Notes under the pieces: model-generated
What the model was told of the DNA's origin: nothing
The model's input: the letters and a program-made list of their open reading frames with translations, nothing else
Database searches by the model: none
Made by a program: the position numbers and the translations under genes
Source of the DNA: Apus apus
Taxonomy: Eukaryota; Chordata; Aves; Apodiformes; Apodidae
Assembly (NCBI RefSeq): GCF_020740795.1
Contig: NC_067287.1
Span: 10,493,501 to 10,557,500, forward strand
DNA: 64,000 nucleotides
Direction: 5' to 3'
In this document: positions 38,348-50,100 of the stretch, piece by piece
Numbering within the stretch: position 1 is the stretch's first letter
Layout of the letters: every line of letters begins with the position of its first letter

Positions 38348-39256
38348 CTACAAACAAATCAAACCCCACATGTCAAAGATCACATGGTATCTCTAGGAAC
38401 AGTTAATATTTGAAAACAAAATTGCAGTGGAAACTTCATGACCTAAAAATGGAGAAAAGTAAAATGCAAGATCTGATGATTTAACAATACCTCAAGATAG
38501 TGCAGGCCATGGAAGTGGTAGAATGATTAAACCTCAGTTGTTATCTCTGGTCCTTGAAAAATTTAGCAACAATCTCAAAGTAAACTCATTTGCTTAAGGA
38601 TGGATTCAACAGACAGAGGCAATTCCTTTGAAAACAAATCCTCTTAATTATTTGGTTTCATCAATTTATTTACAGAGCTGGTTGCATAATGCAGAAAAAA
38701 AAATAAATCACTGACATTTTCAGCTGGTAATATGTCCTGTGGGAACACTAACCCAATAAAAGTTTTCCACCTAGTTTTATTTATCTGTATAAATAAACAA
38801 GAAAATAGCCAAATATACTTTGTTGGATAAACTGTAACAAAGGAGCATTTTGGATCTTGGTTGTGTTTTTCCTTATAGGGACAAGCATAGCTACAGCTTT
38901 TTTTCACCAAGAAGTATTAGAACAGTGTAGGTTTCAATCTAACTGAAACACATTTACTTGAATGTAAAAAGTGGCCAAAACTGCCCAGATAAATCTAATG
39001 CCTTTCAATGGGACAAACTAACTGTTGATACAATTACCTAAGCTTTGCTGGAGTAAAAAGCAGTTTTATTTCTACCTCTGAATCTTATTTACTGTAATGA
39101 AAAGGCAGTGGAAGCTCAGCAGAAAATGGCCATTTCATTTGACATCACAACCCCCCCAAAAAAACCCCCACAAAACAGTAACCAATTATTTGCCCTGATG
39201 TCAGGGTGAATTTTATCCTTTATTCAGACACTTGAATTCAAGCTCCACATACTTAC

Positions 39257-39457
39257 AGTTCCAAAACTAAGATGTAAGAACTTGCAGACTCATATGTATC
39301 GTGGATGGTGATGTACTGAGGATGCTGTAAGTGCTGTAACAAAGCTGCTTCGTGTGCTGCCTGTTCCTTCTTTTTCATTTTTTTACTGATGAATTTTACA
39401 GCAACATCTTTCCGTGTGGCTTTGTGAACACATTTCTTGACTATGGAGAATCGTCCC
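39257..39457 (-). CDS. KALRN: KALRN exon: kinase N-lobe
   Basis: Reads GRFSIVKKCVHKATRKDVAV, then KFISKKMKKKEQAAHEAALL and YITIHDTYESASSYILVLEL. It carries the ATP loop (GRGRFSIV), the ATP-anchoring lysine in VAVK (residue 477 of the joined fragment) and the helix-C glutamate in HEAAL. The donor is ACT|GTAAGT. Confidence 0.96.
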
Positions 39458-40630
39458 CTGGAAAAAAACCAAACCCAAACTAGAATAATGAAGGGGCCTC
39501 ATGAATAAATGACACCTGGTTCAGTGCAGCAACAGACTGATTTTCAAAGTGTTACTTGATTCTGTGCATTAATATTTCACAAGGAATCAGATTTGACTAG
39601 TTGTTCTTAACCTTTTCCAACAAAGAGGCTCGGTCTCTTACTCTGGGTATAGAGATTCTTTGGGGACTAAAACACTGAGAGCAAACAGTATCACTTTGCT
39701 GCCACACTGCTATCCTCTAACAACCTCCCCTGGGTTCAATTTGCTGCCACTTAGACAGGTTCTGTCTCTTTTTTTACCTGTGGGTCTCCAGTTGCTCTAA
39801 TAAAGAGCCCAAACTTTCTCAGACAGCTAAAAGAAAAGCTTTGTTAAATAATCACTATGGAATCATTTTGTCTCACTGTTTCAGGCACACAGTAAGAAAT
39901 TACAAAAAAAGCTGGTGTGAAAGCATTTAGGAAACTCATAAAGAGTAGTGCCTAGTATCACTCCTGAAAGTAAAACTACTCAATTAAACCATGTGCTTGG
40001 CCTCTAATTAATTTATCACTCTTCTTTCTACACAACCAGAGGGACTCCTATCCTTTCAGCCCCAGAATTACTTGCTTCTGATCTCTGAGATGAAGAACTA
40101 ACTGCATTAACCTGAATTGTTTGCATGCCCCTTTATCTGTTGCCTGTCCAGAGAGGGCTGGCAGCATATGCAGCCACTATTTAGGGTCCTGTTCAAGTCA
40201 CTGTCTCAGTCAGCAAAGCCCTTTGGCTTGTCATTTGAGTCACTCACGTGCTTAACTGCTTCTGCAAACTCAGTCTTTGAGGTTAAGCTTATCCAGAACC
40301 AGCAAAATGTAATGACTTCAAAAGCTTACATTAGAGATGACAGAGGAGACACCAGCATGAGCTACCAGTGGCTGTCAGAGATTTGGCTGCCTAATTGTCC
40401 ACAAATTTGCTAAGTTCCAATCCTCAAAATCCAACTCATCTTGAAAAACAAAATTTAGTCAGTGTTTTAACCTCTCTGTATTTTATTCATTACTTACTGT
40501 GCCACACTCTTTGAAAGGAGCAGCAGTTTTCAAGCTAACTATGAAAAGCAACCTAAACTTTCCTCCAAGGGAAAAGCTTCAAGCCATTGTTTCAGTGTTT
40601 TATTGCAGTGATAAGCAGGGTCAATATTAC

Positions 40631-40709
40631 CTCCCAATCTCATGCAGCTCTGCATAAGCAAGGTCAAAGTTTTCCTTCCACGAAATAGTGGCACCATCAG
40701 CAGCAGAGT
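40631..40709 (-). CDS. KALRN: KALRN exon: FN3-kinase linker and start of the kinase
   Basis: Reads DSAADGATISWKENFDLAYA, then ELHEIGR. ELHEIGRG is the beginning of the kinase glycine-rich loop, completed by the next exon. Acceptor ctccaag, donor GGAG|GTAATA. Confidence 0.92.
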
Positions 40710-41594
40710 CTTGGAGAGAACAAAACACATTCAAAAAAGCATAATGTTAAAGACAGTTTCCTGCGGAGTATAAACAGCATATTTTAAAATTATGTGAGAC
40801 TATATTACTTAAAACAGCAAACATTATCACCAGGAGTCCAGCTTCATACTGCTCAGGCACCGCTCCAATGTGTTGGACCACTAAAAGCCAGAGTTCCCCA
40901 GAGCAAGGGATGGATAAAGTGTATTCGAATCTGTCCTTACAACTCTGGGCTGAAGAGGGCCACACAGACAGTCTGAGGGCATGACTGCGCGTAACTGGGA
41001 GGTAGAGCTATGCTGTGTGTGCTCTGGTTTCATCCAGCACTGGCTATCCAAGCCAGTCACAGACCTAGTTACGCACCAGAGCTGCTAAAACATGGGGACA
41101 TGTCAAAGCTCTGCCATGGGTCAGCTCTGCCCTGAACTCCTGCAGGACCGTGCTGGAGGTTCCCCTCTATCGCAGCCTTCCTATGCTTTCTGCATTGCTT
41201 GAGGGGTGGGTTTGGCAAGCTGGCATGCAGACCCCAGCTGGGCTGCCCAGCAGAAGTCCCTGGTGCTGCCAGCACTGCTGGAAAGGCAGGGGGACACCAG
41301 GCAGGATACAGAGCTGGTTGCCCAGAGATAATGACAAGGAATGGTCTTGGGATAGAAAGAAGGGACTTGCTAGGAAACTGCAGCAGCTTCTGTGACAGAG
41401 GGAGACTGTGAGCCCTGCTGGAGGAGCTGACAGGAAGAGCCTTTCTAGTGGCAGGAGCTGGCTCTGAGCCTCTGCCAGGCTTTCTCTTCTATTCCTACCA
41501 GCTCCAGGATCAGGTTTGATCAGGACCCATCAAAGCACAGACCGCAGAGGTGGACACCTGTGCACACCAGCCCCTCCTCGCCCTGCACACTCAC

Positions 41595-41759
41595 CGTACT
41601 CTGGAAGCCTCACGAATTCGGATGGGTCACTGGGCAAGCTGATTCCCCAGGGATTGCTGGCACTCACTCGAAACTGATACTGGCAGCCTGGGGACAGGTC
41701 CTCAATGACGAGGTACGTGTCCAAAGTTGAGGCTACTGACTGCTGCCAAATCTGTGAGC
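41595..41759 (-). CDS. KALRN: KALRN exon: second half of the FN3 domain
   Basis: Starts at the acceptor aatgcag and reads SQIWQQSVASTLDTYLVI, then EDLSPGCQYQFRVSASNPWG and SEFVRLPEY. L-x-PG-x-x-Y-x-F-R-V-x-A-x-N-x-x-G is the FN3 E-F-G strand signature. A second AG eight bases inside would break the frame, so the outer acceptor is chosen. Confidence 0.95.
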
Positions 41760-42637
41760 CTGCATTTTACAGAGGGAGAGAAGGAGAGGTGAAGGAATCA
41801 GTCTCAACACGTGGACTTAGAGCAGAGATATTCTGTGCCCAACTCATGCAGTACCCTGTAAAGTTAAAAGCCACAGGGCTTGTTAAAAGGCAATAGTACA
41901 GCAGCCTGAGGTGTTTGGTAAACCAGAGCTGGCCCACAGGAAGCTATTTGGTGTTGCAGCCACCTTCCAGCCTGGCTAAATGAGGGAAGAAGGACATGCC
42001 CCTCACTTGACCGATAGCGATGGAAAAAACACAGTCCAGGGACAAGCTGATCTCTCCAGCAGTCCAGCTGTGGCTGTGTGCTGCAAGTGATGTCTCAGGG
42101 CAGTGTGATAAGACAGGAATGGAGGGCTGATTTGATGACAGCTCTGCTATGAGAGAAACAGTAGCAGAAATACTGAAAAAAACAATATGGACAAGGGAGT
42201 CCCAGATGAAGCTGAGACAGGGCAACAGAGCAATCCAAGTGCTTTTGCAGATGAAGTGTTCTTCAGACATTGTGGTGGCTACAATGAAACCTAGAGCTGC
42301 AGGAGGAGAACCAGCTTTCTGAGGTTTTGCAGACTAGCAGGACTGCAGCAATGTATGACTCTGTCATGTGTTTCTGCTCCTAACAGAACATTGCCAAACC
42401 TGTGGCATCCAAAGGAGCAATTCATCTGCACAGGGTCACAGAACAGAAAAGGACCCCCGGGACACTGAACCCTATCACAGCCTATGATTTCTTTCAAGAA
42501 TATATAACATTTAATCTTATTTTAGTAAGTTCAGGGCTAGTTTGGCTAGTGCCAAGGATGCTTTTGGGATCTATCGTGCCAAGAAGGAGACTTTGTTCTC
42601 ATTCTCCCAGTCAGCAAGCTCAGCTCAAACCACTTAC

Positions 42638-42769
42638 CTTCTTCTCTGTACTCCACAGTGTATCCTGAAATGGTGCAATTGCCTGTACTGGACGGGGGCA
42701 GCCAGCGTAGGATCACAGAGGTGCAGCTTCTCTCCTGAGCAATGGGGCGATTTGGGGCAGCTGGGACAC
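42638..42769 (-). CDS. KALRN: KALRN exon: first half of the FN3 domain
   Basis: Reads VPAAPNRPIAQERSCTSVI, LRWLPPSSTG and ISGYTVEYREEG. The W-x-PP and Y-x-VEYR patterns are those of a fibronectin type III fold (B and C strands). Acceptor cccaag, donor AAG|GTAAGT, leaving one base of a glycine codon. Confidence 0.95.
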
Positions 42770-44271
42770 CTTGGGAAGAAAAAACAAGCACCAAGTCCAG
42801 CATCAAGTCAACAAGCACTAGTGCTTTTGTCTGAAGATCAGGTGCATCAGGTCACTATGGGGCAGCTGCACAGGCTGGCACAGCACCCTGGGTTACACTG
42901 CCTTACCAGCACAGCCAGAGGAAGGGCAATGTCACAGTCCCATTCACCTACCACTGTGGGTCTGGCACCTCTGTACTACCAGCCAGGAGAGAATCACCCT
43001 GCTTGTAAGCCCTGCTGCCCTAACATGGTCTCACAGTACTACAGCACAGGGGGAGTTCCTTCTTGCTCACAGTTGGTAGTCAAGTGGACTGTGATGCCCC
43101 AGAAAGCTCCCCATGAGGCCAGCTGGGAGAATCACCCCTTGGGTGAAGAGTGTCTATCTGAGCTTGGCTGCTGTAATGGCAGAACTTCTTTACCTGCTAC
43201 CTTCTGCTCCTAATTTTTGGCTCCAGCTCAAGACTTGATGCAAAGCCCGTGAAACTGAGGAAAATGAATATTCCCATGGATTCACCAAGCAGCGAGTGAG
43301 GTTCTGGAGGTTGGAAGTCACCTCAAAGTGTCAAAAAATTACATGAGAAAGCCACTTAGAGTTCTTCTGTCTGTATGGTGCTTGATATCTTTGGCAGCAG
43401 ACTGACAAATGACAGATAATTCTTCTGCGTTTTGCTCAGGGGTCCCTTCAGCACAGGAACAGTTAGTGCAGCCACTAACTTGCTTGGATAAATTGGGGAA
43501 ATTATATCTCTAAGGCAGTTTGTGAGACCAAGCAAATCAAATCCTAAATGCTCGTGACACTCCTGCCACTGCAAGTCCCCAGTTAGACATTCATCTTTGT
43601 GCCATCCCCTTCAACACAGCAGGTGCCCCTCATCTCTCATGCTAACAGATCCCTTCCCAGAGCTGGAGGTCATGAGCATCAGCTCATCAATTCATACTCA
43701 TTACAATTAGATGGGTCACTGATTACAGTGCTGAAAATTCAAGCTCAGAGACATGTATCTGAGTGGAATCCCTGCAGAACAGTTCACCCAGGCCAAGCCT
43801 TAATTTCACCTCCCCTGTCCCCCACAGAGAAGGGGAGGCTGAAAATCAGAATCACTGGTCCCCTCAGTCCAGGCAGAGGCTAAAGCCCAGAGCTCCCTGT
43901 GGGCAGCTGGGGTGTCATCTCCCCAGGGGCTGGGCAGTCTGAGGGAGCTGAGCTTCCCCCAGCTGACCTTACTGAGCCCCTGGGAAGCAGTGCTGTGAGC
44001 AGGATGCAGGAGCTGAACCACTGCCAATGCATTTTTATTTCCCAGATGTGATGCTTATGACCAGACGACTTAATCAAGCGCAAGGAGTCTGCAGTTCCTT
44101 CAGCCATCAGTGGGAGTCTTGGCTGAGGAACAGTATGATTTTCACATCTCAATTCACCTGGCACAGCTCCATGTCTGGCTGCCTCTGCACTGGCTATTCC
44201 TGTGTGCTGCCAGTCCCCACCAAGGGACCCTGTGCAGGAAAAATCCTGCAGGTGAAGGTCAGATATCCTAC

Positions 44272-44393
44272 CTTGAACTTTGATGGTTGCAGAGGTTGAT
44301 GCGGTTCCGTGTTCGTTGGTGGCCACACAGGTGTAAATGCCGCTGTCCTGAGGCATCAGGTTGCAGATCTTCAAGGTGAGCTCCCCAGAGTCA
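44272..44393 (-). CDS. KALRN: KALRN exon: second part of the Ig domain
   Basis: Reads DSGELTLKICNLMPQDSG, then IYTCVATNEHG and SATIKVQG. DSGIYTCVA is the classic Ig F-strand with the second cysteine. Acceptor tccacag, donor CAAG|GTAGGA. Confidence 0.95.
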
Positions 44394-46495
44394 CTGTGGA
44401 TTCAGGAAGCCCCACGATAAATTGCTGCTATCCTTGCTAATGCTTTTTATACCAGTTCCTGTCCTGCCTCATTACAAACACACGTGCACGCAAATCCTGT
44501 TAACTCATTTGAAGGAACATCCTCTCAGCTATCCCATATCCAAGTACAACCCTCCATATGTCAGGGCTAGGCTGTTAATGAAACCTTCGAGCAGAATGGT
44601 CCAAACTGATTGCCAGGCAAATCTACTTGTCTGCTGTGGCCTCAGAGGAGATGGGAAAGGATCACTCAAGCAGAAATCAAAGCCCAGGAGCTGAATATTT
44701 GCTGTGCCTCTCCAGAGCTGAATGCTTAGTCTCCATATATCTGGAAAGATATCCCTAGGCACAGCTTTCCTATCTCAGGAGATGCTGAGCTGCTGTGCCT
44801 CTGCAGTGAAGTCCAACACACGCCTGACAAATTTAGCTTCCTGCATACGCAGAAGGTGGTCACACAGTGCAGGGTGCCTGACATTTCTGGGGAGCTTCAG
44901 AGCCCTGGAGCATGTTCCATTGAGCTAATGTGGCTGCCAGGCCTCTGGTCAGAAGGATGGACATCTCACAACAGCTAAAGATGAAGAACTAGCAGCAAGG
45001 TTGTGAAAGCCTCTCAATCTTTGGGCCAATCTGACCAAATAAGCTGCTTGACAGAGTCCAGTGAATTTCTAGTAGGTCTGTAAACAGTTTCTTCAGTTTG
45101 CACGTTGCAGTCTTCAACACGCAATTTAAGGGAGTTGGCCTGAATTAAAGAATTTTCCTTGTGTAACTGCTTTAGCTGCACTGAAGACCCAGCTTAGAAC
45201 AAACTACATCTCGCCTTGATGGCAAAACTAGAGTAGCTCTTGAATGCATCATCTGTCAGAAATTTCAAAAGGACGTGGTTAACAGCATAACTGCCTGGAC
45301 ACTGTGGCTTTTCCTAGTCTAACTATGCTGGTTTGAAACAGGACAGAAATATCCCCTTTCCCTGCAATCCGGACACTCATGCCAGCAAGATTTGTAAGAC
45401 AACCAACCACGCTCTGCTGGGCCTCTCCTTGGCAGGCAGTGTCTTCACAAAGACAAATATGAGTAACGAGACAATACAAGTGCTGATAGCGTGCAGGGAG
45501 CCAATGCACAGATGAAAGACTGTGATGGAAAACAGAACCCTGTAAGGAAATATCTCCCCATCCCAACTCTAGCCAGAAGCCTGAAGATAAGGCACTAGTG
45601 ATCTACTGAGTAATGGCTAAAAAGACAATTTTGGGTGCTCTAGGGCAGCTGTGCAAACCAATGGCCTCTGGAGGAAACTCTTGATCAGATGTGATTTATT
45701 TTTTTTATTGAACATATAAAATCTCTTCTCTCCTAGTGTTCATTTTTCACTCCCAGTGACTTTGTGCTCCCTGAATTCATCTCAGCCTGCGCCAGAAGTG
45801 TTGAAATGTTCCCATGAAACATTGCCTCCCAGAGATTTCCACTGCAGTTTGCCTGAAATTGCTTATATAAACTGCAGAAGAGCATCCAGCAGCAGGATGT
45901 TACCTGACCTGAATTCAACTCCAGATCTTTTCAGATCTTTCTCCCCCTACCTGGGCTGGGAACATCATAACAGCATCTTTCTGCTGAAGCACAGCCAGAT
46001 GTAGCCTTCCCAAGAGCACATGTAGGCACTTTTTAGGAACAGCTAAGAAAAGGCTCAGGAAAACTGCAGGAGTTACCAGCTCTGCCCATGAAATAAGAAA
46101 GTGCCCAAGTGAGGGTTTGCTCTGCTCACCTCCTGTTCCTACCAAAGGTGAGCATGACTTCAAACTCAAGCAGAGAAGCCCCAGCATCGTGGAGGCAATA
46201 TTAGCCAAACAAATATGTTGGAAACATTAGTTGCTTCTGGCTTGCAGCTGGCTCAGGAGGTCAGCTGGAGCAAACTCACATCTGTAAGCAACACGCTGTG
46301 GACATAGCCTGTGTCAGCTTGGGAAACTATAGAACTACCTAAGCCCCAAAATCTGACCCTTTCTAGCTAAGGTGTGGTGTGTGACGTGCCAGAACACAGT
46401 GCCAGACTTTAACTGCATTTCTGATGAGCCTTGTAACCCGGCTGGGCAACATGACCATTGTGACCAGCTATGCTGGGATCCAAAGAGGAGCTTAC

Positions 46496-46667
46496 CAAGA
46501 TGACACGGTGTAAGTGGCCGTACTGTTGTCAGTGTCAAGAATGTTTTGATCTGGTCCTTTCCAGGTTATTGTTGGTTTGGGCCGCCCACAGACTTTGCAC
46601 TGCAGCATCACAGTGTCACCAAGCAGGCATGTGACGTCCGCTAATGGCACAAGAAACTCTGGAGCCA
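46496..46667 (-). CDS. KALRN: KALRN exon: first part of the Ig domain
   Basis: Reads VAPEFLVPLADVTCLLGD, VMLQCKVCGRPKPTITWKG and NSTATYTVSS. The cysteine in LQCKV and the tryptophan in ITWKG are the hallmark pair of an intracellular I-set Ig domain. The donor TTG|... is TG|GTAAGC, completed to TGT by the next exon. Confidence 0.95.
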
Positions 46668-47144
46668 CTGAAAAAAAACACAACAAAACACATGGGGATG
46701 TACACCTTATTTTAACCTTCAACTGAGGATATTCCTCAAAGTCTAGAGAATATGTTATAGGATCAACTATGGGATCTGGGCCCCGAACAACTGGGAGCCC
46801 AGGGATTATGTTACCAAAACTCCCCCTTCACTAAAAGCCAACTGTCAGCAGCTCAGTGAAGGAGGTAGTGGGGACTGTCCACCCCCAGCCCTGTGCTCTG
46901 GCAGGAGGGTGAGACTCTGTGAAGGCAGGTTTGGTGGGTTCAGCCTCGCCTACAGCCCTGGGCTGTGTGAGATGAGCACCCAGCAGAAGGACTCCTTTCC
47001 CTGGGGAGCACACGAGCCCCTGCTGAGCATCAGAGCTGCCTTTGCTGTAGGTGCTGGTGGGTGCAGACCGTGCTGTTGCACTGAAGATCACAGCTGCTGA
47101 CTTGCCCCTCCATGCCAGTCAGTGCACAGCTCTCCTTAACTCAC

Positions 47145-47172
47145 CTTCTTGAATGAAATTGGGGTTGATTAT
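47145..47172 (-). CDS. KALRN: KALRN 28-base micro-exon
   Basis: Encodes IINPNFIQE plus one base, between tttttcag and AAG|GTGAGT. It links the acidic linker exon, 8.5 kb upstream, to the Ig exon and supplies the first base of a valine codon. Frame and the resulting SMEIINPNFIQEVAPEFL sequence support it despite its small size. Confidence 0.88.
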
Positions 47173-50100
47173 CTGAAAAATACAAAGAAACAATAGCATT
47201 TATTTTTCTGGACAGTGACATCTGGTTTCTCGAGGTACTGTGGTGAACCTGACAAGAACTGCAGAAGCACTGACCAGTGGCTACAAGCAATCTCTAACAA
47301 CAGGCAGACACAGCAACCTCTGTTGATAACTGAATAAGCCTGTGCACACCTGGGCATGTAAATGGAAACTATGGCTTCTTGAACTCCAATAAGGCACCAC
47401 AGATAACAGGCACAACACTGAGGCTGAGGAAGGTGGATGTGCTTTCTCCTTGACTGGGTGATGCTGCTCAAGCCATTAACTCCTTTCTTCCTGGAGTTGG
47501 TCTGTGCTCCCCTGTGCCAGGCCCCAGACCCAGGTCACATAGCCCCTGCAGTCACCACACACCTGGGAGGTCTCACCAGCACTCAGGCCACTAACCAGCT
47601 TTGGGGGGAGGTTTTTAAACTTCTGCTCAGCTTCGGAGAAGAAAGGTAAAGCACTAAACCAAATATACTGCCTTACTTTTGCTTACTCACAAGTATCAGT
47701 TCTGCAACAACTTTTGGCCTATCACAGGAAGTAAACTTTCACTAATTTCATTGGACTGCTGGAAACTTTCCAACTTGAAACTAGGTTTGGATAACCGAGC
47801 GTTATTTTATCTAACCAGCTAAGTGATCAAGTCAGCAAAGACTTGAAAGGCTACTGTCTCTCCATGGTCTATTTAAATGCCAATGACCTCATGTAATCCT
47901 GGAGGCAAAGTTGGGAATAGCAAAGACACCACCAATAAATTCTCACATGCAGTGTCAAGACTAACTACATAATGGTGTACAATAGCACAGAAGTTTTAGC
48001 CTCATTAACTGTTTTAATAATCTCATAAGCCTTTGTTATTCAAATTCAAACTAATAACTTTATATCAAGCACCATAAACACCAGTGTGATTTATCTTGCC
48101 TTAAATATCTTTGTTACCATCTAGTTCAGAGCTGTTTTGAGAGATGCCAGTGAAGCAGTGGCCTAATTAGTGGTCTGCCAAAGCTGATTGGAGGTTTTGC
48201 AGTGGCTCAGAAACCAGGCCATGAAGCAGAAGCAATAACCCTTCAAAATAATGTAGATACATTTTCAAGATTCATATTTAAATTTTGACTTTATAAATAG
48301 TTTTCCAAGGTGAATGGATGAGGGTGCCATTCAAGGATGCACTTGAGCATATTCAGGTTCATTTTGGTTTTTATAGCCCTTCTTCATAGCCCCAGGCAAA
48401 CCTCTGGTGCCAGCACTGAGACCTCAGGGTTGTTTTTCCCACCTCATCACCAGAAAGACTGAATGAACCAGGTACAAGGTGGACTTGCCACTGACAAAGA
48501 TTCATTTATTCCTCAGAAAAACATATATTGGGTCAAAAATTCCTCACCATCTGAGGACTGTCCTTTGTCCTAGCAATAGACAGAATTTGATCCCTCAGGA
48601 CACAGCTATAGAGAACACAATGTTCACAGTTCCAGCTGAAACCACTGGTCAATGCCAGTGCTTTACACTCTGCACTCCAGAAACCTGTAGGGGCTGCTGT
48701 GTGTGTGCTGGTTTTGCTTATGGATGAACTTGTCAAGCATCTCCCAGAGCCTCTTGAAAATGATGGCACGTGCAAAAAACTGGAAAATCTGTCAGATACC
48801 ATGCAAGAAACTCTTCCCAATTCTTCTTTCTCAGGGCTTTCACAGAAAGATGAAAGCTAGACTGCATTGCTCTGAAGAGCAGAAATCCCTGTCAGCAAGG
48901 GGCTCAGGGTGGGCTGCTGGTGAGCAGGGAGAGGTGTTGTGCACTGAAATGGGGATTATGGTCCCTTCCAACCCAAACTATTCTATGATTCCATGGATTC
49001 CGTGGCACACGGTGCTGCAAGAGATGCTCACGTGGGCAACGCAGTGGGCTTCAAATCCAAGTGACTCATTTGTCAGAGAAAAGGAGGCGAAACGTGGACC
49101 TCTCAAGCACATTCTCCCCTGTATTAAAGCCCTTGCTTGCCTCAAGGAGGTCCTACACAAGGCAAAGAACAGTGATGGTGTTTATGGGGTTGGTGCAGGA
49201 GCCCCAGCTTCTGCACATCTCTCGCTCAGGGAATACTCTGCACTGCTTAAGATTACCAGGTGGAAAGACATGCTGCTGGTTCCATGACTTTTATGGAGTT
49301 TCACTTTTCTTCTCTCTGAAAAACATCATGAGGCTCAGCCCTGAAGCCCCACTCAGTCCGTAGTGATTTGAAGGAGGATCTCACAGCCCAGCCCTCAGCC
49401 AAGCACCCCTGGCCATGGCAGCCATGAGATGCACAAGGTGACCTGGGGCCTCAGGCTGACAAGGGCTCCCTGAAGAAATCCCAGCAAACATCACCTGCAC
49501 CACAGCAGCTGCCAGCCCAGCCTGTGAGGGAGCAAACCTTGGAGATGGAACTACCCAACCCAAAACCACCTTCAGTGTCAGTCTACATCAGGCAAACATA
49601 AATCCTAAGGGATGAAACTTGATCAGCAATGCACTCACTTCTCAGGTAAGAAACGTGATCAGCTGTTTTTTCCAGAAATATAAATTCAGTTGAAATGAGA
49701 CAGTTTTTTTTTCATTGGATGAAGTACCTGTGGCCCGGTCCAGTGTGGGTGACAACTTGTAACACTCCCTCTGCCAGCAGGAGAGTTTCTGCTGCTGATA
49801 CAATGATGGCTAAAACCAGAAAACCTGCACAAGGTGACAAGGAGAGACCATGAAATGGCCTCTGCTGGAGTGATGTGGGGTCTAATGCTGACCAGGCAAA
49901 GACAGGGAGCTGGAGGGAAAGGAGCTGAGATAAAGAACTGGGAAAATGGGTGAGGATTATTCAATGAAAAAGCCAGAAACAGACCTTGCTTCTCCCTTCT
50001 CCAGCCTGTGCTGTGTCAGGGCTCAAACCAAGAAAAGCACATGAGGTGCATAATTGAAGGCCTTTGGGGACTTGCAAGGATCAAAGCAACTTAGGATCTA

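Noticed and set aside
42546-42637. Extension of the FN3 exon beyond 42638
   Set aside because: The GTAAGT donor at 42637 and the exact frame match to 41759 show the exon ends at 42638; the continuing open frame is intron.
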